Part shown: one piece after another, positions 56,405 to 64,000 of the stretch
Position numbering within the stretch: position 1 is the stretch's first letter
Layout of the letters: each line of letters starts with the position of its first letter
NCBI RefSeq assembly: GCF_004210375.1
Contig: NC_134828.1
Span: 24,234,400-24,298,399, forward strand
Length of the DNA: 64,000 nt
From: Tachypleus tridentatus
Lineage: Eukaryota > Arthropoda > Merostomata > Xiphosura > Limulidae
Direction of reading: 5' to 3'
Notes under the pieces: generated by a model
Told to the model about the DNA's origin: nothing
Database searches by the model: none
The model's input: only the letters and a program-made list of their open reading frames with translations
Program-made: the position numbers and the translations under genes

Positions 56405-59400
56405 CTGAAAATAGAGAAACAGATAAAAAAGCCATTAAAGTATTTCAGGTAAATGTTACCACCACATGTTTCAATTTCTTTTCAAGTGTATGTTAGGTTG
56501 ATAAGACATTATCAAAACTAAATAATATTTTCCAATAACTTGTGAAATTTAATCCATACAAGTACCAGTGTGTATGTCATGTCATGTCATATTTGATTTC
56601 TCAAAATAGGAAGAATCATAAAAGCCAAGATGCATTTATCCATATCAAATAGTTTGATTACTGTCTGCCCATTATGATTTTAGTGATGGGGAAGCAAAAA
56701 GTCCATGAAACCTTATAAGTGTAGTGAGTGTTGGTATAATAAATTGTTTGTGAATCAAGTTATTTTTTGTCATATCACAAGCATTTTTAACAACAAACTA
56801 ACCTCTTTAATCAACAAACTCCAAGTTAAGGAATCAACAAATATTTTTCGAGCTTAATTTCTATGCATTTCATTCAATACTTTCAGTACACGTACTAACA
56901 ACATTAGGTTGCTAATAGAACAATATTAGTTGCTTTTGTTGCTAAGCAACATGACATAAAAGCCATTATTATAAAGTAGCATTAACAGAACACACTAGCT
57001 TTTCTATGTACTAAAAGTTGTTACTTTAACTGTTTATTTCACTAATGCATATTCTACGAATATGCCACAAATTCAGTTGATGGATGACCTTAATTTTGAA
57101 TGGCTCACAAAAAGATTTACCAATACATGATTGCCTCGACTGCACCTTTCTACCCCTTTGTTGTTCAAGCTTGATTTTGCAAAACTTATTTATTTCAGTT
57201 AGCTAGGAAATATGAGGCTAGAGTGAGGGCAGTAGTACTTGGCCTGTTAATTTTCAAGGGCTACATGCTAGTGATAATCTTACAAACCATGGAATAACAC
57301 TACCTGTGGTCCAGCCATGTACTTTTCAGACAACTCTCCCCCTGTTTCCTTAGAAGTAACAGCAATAGCTTGAGCACCATCAGGTTCTTCTTTTCCCATC
57401 TGCTCATAAAAGATCGTTCAACACATTAATTTTACACTTGTAAAAACAACAGGATGACAGAGGTCAATAGCATCATTCCCACACTTATATACACTACTCT
57501 GTGTCAGTTCACAGTGAATAATTCAAATGCTTAAGATTACACACATACCCTTAATAATTCAAACACTCATCTACAGACATAAATTTTATAATTCAAACAG
57601 TCACCTACAGACATAATTTTAATACTTAAAACACTCATCTATAGACATAAATTTAATATTTAAACATTAATCTACAGAAATAAATTTAATAATTAAAACA
57701 CTCACCTGCAGACATAAATTTAATAATTAAAACACTAATCTACAGACATAAATTTAATAATTAAAACACTCGTCTATAGACATACATTTAATAAATAAAA
57801 CACTCATCTACAGACATAAATTTAATATTCAAACACTAATCTACAGAAATAAATTTAATAATTAAAACACTCACCTGCAGACATAAATTTAATAATTAAA
57901 ACACTAATCTACAGATATAAATTTAATAATTAAAACACTCATCTACAGACATACATTTAATAATTAAAACACTCATCTACAGACATACATTTAATAATTA
58001 AAACACTAATCTACAGACATAAATTTAATAATTAAAACACTCATCTATAGACATACATTTAATAATTAAAACACTCACCTACAGACATAAATTTAATAAT
58101 TCAAATACTCATCTACAGACATAAATTTAATAATTGAAACACTTAAAACTACAGACATACCTTTAATAATTCAAACATCTCAGCACTCGCATAGGGAGAA
58201 GGGCACCACAAGAGTCGTAAATGAGGAAAATGGATAGTTAACAGAATCAGTTTTGAAGCTACACTTGTAGATGAGACTTCAGTGGACAGGTAATATTTTC
58301 CCTGTTTAACATTTTCAAATATTAAAAAAAAACGTTAATTTTTTCATTCAAATGTTTATAAAATTTCTAATATAAATTTTTAGAAAATGAAAAAAAAATT
58401 ACAAATTTATATATTAGACACATTTCTCTATGACAATATAAAAGTTCAGTATGTGTTAAAAGGAACATTTTAAACTTGAATTATAATAATAGTTTCAAGA
58501 GAAATTATTCCTTTACAATAATCAATCACAGAAGACCTCATAATAGTCACAAACTGTTTTTCTTTCTACATGGAAATGTTTTTGATACCTTTCCTAGTTT
58601 AATCAGGACTTTTGATTCAAACTAACATTCACAAAACAGCTAAAGTCAGCTACCATGTTCCAAACTTACTGAACTACTGGAAAACAATTTCAATGTAATC
58701 AAACGTAAACATGAACAGTAAGGATTTATTTAAACACATTAAGAGTAAACAGTTAGGATGAGGTTAGGACCCTTGATGGATGAGAAGGGAAAGCTTGTAT
58801 CTGATGATGATGAGATGGCTGTGTTATTAAATTTTGCTTTTTTGGTTTATTCTAATGAAGATTCAAGCATTATTCCACACCTTGAACAGCTCACAGATAG
58901 AAACAAGATCAGACAAGATATCTGCATTAATTCTGAGCTGGTTAAATTTTAAAGAATAATCAGGTTTCTGAACCAGATAATATTCACCTAAAGGAGGTTA
59001 AAAATTAAATATGAGAGTCACTTGATACTATTTTTGCACTCCTTCAATAATGGGCAGGTCTTGAGAAGAATTGCTATACTCTGAAGACATGAACTGGGTA
59101 ACAAGTGTACTTTTCCCAACACCTACGTCACCACCAGAGGATTAGAAGGTAGTTGATGTAACTCCTCTTTTCAAGGGAGATGATAAAAATTGTTCCACTA
59201 ATTTTCAACTCATTAGTCTTACATCAGTTGTGGGAGAAGTTATGAAAAGTCTGTTAATATATGCTTTAAATTTAACACAGCTTACAATTTTATTTGATAG
59301 TCTGCATGGTTTCATCAAGGTAAACTCTTACCTTACAAATCTTTTGACATTCTTTGAAAAGATTACTCTTTATGTAGATGAGAGGAAGAGTGTTGATTTG

Positions 59401-61963
59401 ACGTATCTTAATTTCCAAAAAGGTTTTGACAAGATGCCACATAAAAAAAAAAAAAAACTGTAATAAAAATTATCCATACAGGTGTGGGGGATAAGTTAGC
59501 AAATTAGAGAAGTGTGGCTGGATGGAAGAAAGGAGAGGGTTGTTATAAATGGAGTTCAGTCAAACTGGTCTATTGTCAGTGTGCATTTCTTATAACAAAG
59601 CCACATAGGGCTATCTGCTCAGCCCACCGAGGGGAATCAAACCCCTGATTTTAGCACTGTAAATCTGGAGACATACCGCTGTACTAGTGGGGGCGATCTA
59701 TTGTCAGAGGTGAAATACCTCAGGGCCTCAGTCTTAAATTTGCTGATGATAATGAGGTCTTGGGTGTTGCTAGCTGTGAAGAGGATGCTTTTAATTTACA
59801 AAAAAATTTAGATCATTTACTGAGTTAGGTAAATAAATTTGCAGATGGGTTTTAATTATAAAAAATGCAAGATACTGCATGTGGGTTATCATAATTTGTA
59901 TGAGAATAACCTTACCAGTGTCATGAAAGAAAGGGATGTTGAAGTAATGGTTGATCAGTCTCTAAAGCCATCCTAGCAGTGTGTTGTTGTTAGTGGTAAG
60001 ACAAATAAGATTTAAAGTTATGTCTATAAAAATGTTGAATAAAAGTCTAAAAAGGTTGTAATTTCGTTGTACAGGTTACTGGTTAGGCCACATTAGAATA
60101 TTGTGTTCAGTTTGGGCTGCCTGTTTTAGGTTTGGTTTGAATTTTGTGCAAAGTGACACATGGGTTATCTGCACTAGCCTTCCCTACTTTAGCAATGTAA
60201 CACTAGCGGGAAGACAGCTAATCATTACCACCCACAGCCAACTCTTAGGTTACTCTTTTACCAACAAATAGTGTGATTGATCGTCACACTGTAACGCCCC
60301 CATGGCTGAAAGTGTGAGCATGTTTGGTGCAACAGGGATTTGAACCCCCGACCTTTGGATTACAAGTCAAGTGCCTTAACCACCTGGCCATGTCTGGCCT
60401 CACTGTCTTGGGAAAGACTCTAAATTGTCAGAAAGGGTTGATGAGAAGGGCTACCAGAATGATGCCTGTGATAGCAGGGTTGTCAGAATGATGCCCGTGA
60501 TAGCAGGGTTGTCAGAATGATGCCTGTGATAGCAGGGTTGTCAGAATGATGCCCGTGATAGCAGGGTTGTCAGAATGATGCCCGTGATAGAAGGGTTGTC
60601 AGAATGATGCCCGTGATAGAAGGGTTATCAGAATGATGCCCGTGATAGAAGGGTTATCAGAATGATGCCTGTGATAGCAGGGTTGTCAGAATGATGCCCG
60701 TGATAGCAGGGTTGTCAGAATGATGCCCGTGATAGCAGGGTTGTCAGAATGATGCCCGTGATAGCAGGGTTGTCAGAATGATGCCCGTGATAGAAGGGTT
60801 ATCAGAATGATGCCCGTGATAGCAGGGTTGTCAGAATGATGCCTGTGATAGAAGGGTTGTCAGAATGATGCCCGTGATAGAAGGGTTATCAGAATGATGC
60901 CCGTGATAGAAGGGTTGTCAGAATGATGCCCGTGATAGAAGGGTTATCAGAATGATGCCGGTGATAGAAGGGTTATCAGAATGATGCCGGTGATAGAAGG
61001 GTTGCCAGAATGATGCCGGTGATAGAAGGGTTGTCAGAATGATGCCTGTGATAGAAGGGTTGTCAGAATGATGCCTGTGATAGAAGGGTTGTCAGAATGA
61101 TGCCTGTGATAGAAGGGTTGTCAGAATGATGCCGGTGATAGAAGGGTTGTCAGAATGATGCCGGTGATAGAAAGGTTGTCAGAATGATGCCTGTGATAGA
61201 AGGATTGTCAGAATGATGCCGGTGTTGGAAGGGTTGTCACATGAGAAGAGGAAGATATCTCTCAAATTGTTTTCTCTTGAAAAAAGAAATTAGGGAGGAT
61301 CTGATTTACTAAGGTGCTTATGATTGTAATGGGAATTGATAGTGTTCATGTGTCATTTTTCATACGTAACTGTGAGAATAGTTGGACTAAGGGATACAAA
61401 TACAGATTTTTGCAGGGTAGAAGTCATCTTCAGCTAAGACACTTTCATTTTCCAAATAAGGTGATTGGTCTTTGAAATGGGTTGCCTTCAGATGTTGTAG
61501 AATCAGTAACACAAATCTGCATTAGCGGCTCAAAACATCATTTAAAACCTTCCTAGACAGATGCAGTCCATTAATAATCACCTTCTAAGTATACACAAAT
61601 ACTTCTAATGTAACAGGTTTCATATCCTTTTAAGGAAGAGGCTAGGCCTTTTAAAACATGTATAATTTTAAGTATTAATGTATTTTATGTTCTGATAATT
61701 ATACTGATGGTGAAATAAAATGTTTGGAAAACATATACACTGTGTATACCTTATTCACAACGTTACAAATTCTTATTAATTTCACCCACCTGCAGAGAAA
61801 ATGCTTTGGTTTGATCAAACTCAATCAATAAAATTGGTTGTTTGTAGTAACGACTCATTGCCTGGGTTTGGCTATACAGTCGACCATTATTTAAAGAGCC
61901 AATCAGGTCATTAAGGCTTTTTCTTTCCACACACATCTCTGGTGTCAATATGTAATCTCCAAC
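56171..61963 (-). CDS. ERCC4: ERCC4/XPF endonuclease, last four exons
   Basis: Catalytic subunit of the XPF-ERCC1 structure-specific nuclease, which cuts 5' of lesions in nucleotide excision repair and acts in crosslink repair in the nucleus. Four minus-strand exons (61963-61790, 58301-58161, 57399-57304, 56404-56171), all phase 0 with GT-AG sites, give 214 residues plus stop. They hold the nuclease core ([29 protein letters not shown]), the rest of the nuclease fold ([20 protein letters not shown]), a linker (EKYMAGPQ) and the helix-hairpin-helix domain ([13 protein letters not shown]). Helicase-like and N-terminal exons lie beyond 64000. Convergent with GABBR2. The final roughly 17 residues overlap the 64-bp minisatellite. 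Confidence 0.96.
56405..57303. other. ERCC4 intron, nothing recognised
   Basis: Between the last two exons; AT-rich, no repeat family or array seen. Minus-strand donor GTAGTG at 57303. Confidence 0.55.
57304..57399 (-). CDS. ERCC4: ERCC4 exon: linker before HhH domain
   Basis: Minus-strand acceptor TTATGAGCAG (poor pyrimidine tract), donor GTAGTG. Encodes [20 protein letters not shown] and [12 protein letters not shown], matching the A-x-A-I-x...E-K-Y-x-x-G-P-Q linker of XPF. Phase 0; 32 codons. Confidence 0.93.
57520..58168. repeat. Minisatellite, 34-bp unit, about 18 copies, over an ERCC4 splice donor
   Basis: Plus-strand units: ACAGACATAAATTTAATAAT, TAAAACACTCATCT. The array runs into the exon at 58161: ACAGACATACCTTTAATAAT, TCAAACA is the last unit and includes the minus-strand exon end (GAATTATTAAAG) and donor GTATGT. 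Interior units read ATAAA where the real donor has ATACC, so the GT is lost. Confidence 0.92.
58161..58301 (-). CDS. ERCC4: ERCC4 exon: second part of nuclease domain
   Basis: Minus-strand acceptor GTTAAACAG, donor GTATGT. Encodes [20 protein letters not shown] and [27 protein letters not shown], matching the strand and helix following the ERK motif (HFPRLRxLWCPSP). Phase 0; 47 codons. Confidence 0.96.
59586..59695 (-). repeat. SINE-V copy nested in LINE relic, with target duplication
   Basis: Antisense copy (ATAACAAAGCCACATAGGGC ... ACCGCTGTACTAGTGGGGGC). TCTATTGTCAG occurs on both sides, an 11-bp target duplication within the retrotransposon sequence. Confidence 0.92.
60128..60400 (-). repeat. 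SINE-T copy nested in LINE relic
   Basis: Antisense full-length copy (GGTTTGAATTTTGTGCAAAG ... CACCTGGCCATGTCTGGCC). It splits the retrotransposon segment VWAA / LGKDSKLS. Confidence 0.92.
60448..61236. repeat. Minisatellite, 29-bp unit, about 27 copies, born inside a LINE
   Basis: Units: GGTTGTCAGAATGATGCCCG, TGATAGAAG, with C/T/G variants at the CCG position. The seed GGGCTACCAGAATGATGCCT at 60450 is the LINE's own RRATRMMP codons, and the LINE's C-terminal motif resumes after the array at 61250. Confidence 0.95.
61790..61963 (-). CDS. ERCC4: ERCC4 exon: nuclease active site
   Basis: Minus-strand acceptor TTTTACCCAAG, donor GTGGGT, phase 0, 58 codons. Encodes [40 protein letters not shown] and [18 protein letters not shown]. 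The GD...ERKxxxD metal-binding motif of the XPF/MUS81 family is intact, so the enzyme is predicted to be active. Confidence 0.98.
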
Positions 61964-62649
61964 CTTGGGTAAAATACAATCAAAGAATCTAAATGATTAA
62001 TGTTTCATTCAAAATATATAATCTGAAGGTAGTGTTTCAACACGTCTTTTAAGAGCCAAGTCCAAATAGTAATTCCAGTAGCAAATACATTAAAATAATT
62101 TAATTGTACACATTTTAATTCCAGTAGTAAATATATTAAAAATAATAATTTAATTGTACACTTTTTTAATTCCAGTAGTAAATATATCAAAATACTAATT
62201 TAATTGTACACTTTTTAAATTCCAACAGTAAATATATCAAAATAATAATTTAATTGTACACTTTTTAATTCCAATAGTAAATATAACAAAATAATAATTT
62301 AATTGCATACTTTTTAATTTCAGTGGTTAATATATTAAAATAGTAATTTAATTGTAAACTTTTTAATTCCAATAGTAAATATAACAAAATAATAATTTAA
62401 TTGTACACTTTTTTAATTCCAATAGTAAATATAACAAAATAATAATTTAATTGTACACTTTTTAATTCCAATAGTAAATATATCAAAATAATAATTTAAT
62501 TGTACAATTTTTAATTCCAATAGTAAATATATCAAAATAATAATTTAATTGTACACTTTTTAATTCCAATAGTAAATATAACAAAATAATAATTTAATTG
62601 TACACTTTTTTAATTCCAATAGTAAATATATCAAAATAATAATTTAATT

Positions 62650-64000
62650 GTACACTTTTTAATTCCAATAGTAAATATATCAAAATAATAATTTAATTGT
62701 ACACTTTTTTAATTCCAATAGTAAATATAACAAAATAATAATTTAATTGTACACTTTTAAATTCCAATAGTAAATATATCAAAATAATAATTTAATTGTA
62801 CACTTTTTTAATTCCAATAGTAAATATAACAAAATAATAATTTAATTGTACACTTTTAAATTCCAATAGTAAATATATCAAAATAATAATTTAATTGTAC
62901 ACTTTTTAATTCCAATAGTAAATATATCAAAATAATAATTTAATTGTACACTTTTTTAATTCCAATAGTAAATATATCAAAATAATAATTTAATTGTACA
63001 TGTTTTAATTCCAATAGTAAATATAACAAAATAATAATTTAATTGTAAACTTTTTAATTCCAATAGTAAATATAACAAAATAATAATTTAATTGTATACT
63101 TTTTTAATTCCAATAGTAAATATAACAAAATAATAATTTAATTGTAAACTTTTTAATTCCAATAGTAAATATAACAAAATAATAATTTAATTGTATACTT
63201 TTTTAATTCCAATAGTAAATATATCAAAATAATAATTTAATTGTACACTGTTTTAATTTCAGTTGTAAATATATCAAAATAACAATTTAATTGTATACTT
63301 TTTAATTTCAGTTGTAAATATATCAAAATAATAATTTAATTGTATGCTTTAATTCCAATAGTAAATATATCAAAATAATAATAATAATAATTTTCTCAGC
63401 CCAAACGAGCCGTTTTTGCATATAAAAATAATAATTTAATTGTATACTTTTTAATTCCAGTAGTTAATATATCAAAATAGTAATTTAATTGTACACTTTT
63501 TAATTCCAATAGTAAATATATCAAAATAATAATTTAATTGTACACTTTTTAATTCCAATAGTAAATATAACAAAATAATAATTTAATTGTACACTTTTAA
63601 ATTCCAATAGTAAATATATCAAAATAATAATTTAATTGTACACTTTTTTAATTCCAATAGTAAATATAACAAAATAATAATTTAATTGTACACTTTTAAA
63701 TTCCAATAGTAAATATATCAAAATAATAATTTAATTGTACACTTTTTAATTCCAATAGTAAATATATCAAAATAATAATTTAATTGTACACTTTTTTAAT
63801 TCCAATAGTAAATATATCAAAATAATAATTTAATTGTACATGTTTTAATTCCAATAGTAAATATAACAAAATAATAATTTAATTGTAAACTTTTTAATTC
63901 CAATAGTAAATATAACAAAATAATAATTTAATTGTATACTTTTTTAATTCCAATAGTAAATATAACAAAATAATAATTTAATTGTAAACTTTTTAATTCC
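62650..64000. repeat. Higher-order duplication in 49-bp array, period 840 bp
   Basis: About 62650-63160 repeats at about 63490-64000 with the same sequence of unit variants, including the single TACATGTTTTAATT unit at 62998 and 63838 (840 bp apart). Confidence 0.88.
63391..63424 (+). repeat. Fragment shared with the 13.6-kb element
   Basis: TTTTCTCAGCCCAAACGAGC then CGTTTTTGCATATA, an exact 34-bp match to 13717-13750. Only this part of the element is present. Confidence 0.85.

Larger units (their letters stand above)
58751..61640 (+). pseudogene. Non-LTR retrotransposon relic (CR1/L2-like), interrupted
   Basis: Antisense to ERCC4. 58757-58952: [20 protein letters not shown] and [12 protein letters not shown], the linker before reverse transcriptase. 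59214-59460: [13 protein letters not shown]-like start, [34 protein letters not shown] (palm motif). 59461-59585: [14 protein letters not shown]. 59697-59830: GEIPQG and FADD-like DDNEVLGV. 60060-60450 and 61236-61640: RATRM and [13 protein letters not shown]-terminal motifs. Broken by stops, frameshifts, a SINE-V (59586), a SINE-T (60128) and a 29-bp array (60450). Confidence 0.85.
58302..61789. other. ERCC4 intron filled by a LINE relic, SINEs and a minisatellite
   Basis: 58302-58750 holds nothing recognised. The rest is the retrotransposon relic, two SINEs and the 29-bp array listed separately; 61641-61789 is plain intron leading to the exon. Confidence 0.8.
62055..64000. repeat. Minisatellite, 49-bp unit, about 39 copies, runs off window
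   Basis: Units: TTTTAATTCCAATAGTAAAT, ATATCAAAATAATAATTTAA, TTGTACACT. The T-run length (4 to 7), ATATC/ATAAC and TACACT/TAAACT/TATACT vary. A 34-bp foreign piece at 63391-63424 interrupts it. It lies in the ERCC4 intron upstream of the exon at 61963 and continues beyond the window. Confidence 0.96.

Overview
This is an AT-rich animal nuclear sequence with long introns, many tRNA-derived SINEs and very many minisatellites. The two genes and the repeat style fit an arthropod. My guess is a chelicerate, possibly a horseshoe crab, but that rests on general familiarity with such repeats and not on a search. There is no sign of prokaryotic, plasmid or viral organisation.

Two conserved genes converge. 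On the + strand, 2951-29850 holds the 3' part of a GABA-B receptor subunit 2 gene (GABBR2-like). It has 14 exons with phase-compatible consensus splice sites that join to 2412 nt (803 codons plus stop). They cover the end of the Venus-flytrap domain, the seven-helix domain, a coiled coil and a long acidic Ser-rich tail; the 5' exons lie outside the window. On the - strand, 61963-56171 holds the last four exons of ERCC4/XPF (nuclease-domain GDx(n)ERKx3D motif, rest of the nuclease domain, tandem HhH domain); its 5' exons lie beyond 64000.

Everything else is intron or intergenic repeat. It includes: a tRNA-Thr-like SINE family of about 25 copies, several with intact 10-13 bp target-site duplications; a second tRNA-like SINE family of about 12 copies; a deleted mariner element; a 240-bp MITE with perfect 26-bp terminal inverted repeats; two non-LTR retrotransposon relics; a decayed repeat-family ORF; two elements sharing a hammerhead-ribozyme-like 34-nt motif; and about 20 tandem arrays with units of 29 to 127 bp.

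The most unusual pattern is that four arrays overlap gene landmarks. The 54-bp array (about 108 units) looks seeded by the GABBR2 exon-11 5' splice site. The 127-bp array contains the GABBR2 stop codon. The 34-bp array looks seeded by the 5' splice site of an ERCC4 exon. The 64-bp array contains the ERCC4 C-terminal tail and stop codon. Nearly all long open frames inside arrays are by-products of unit lengths divisible by three.
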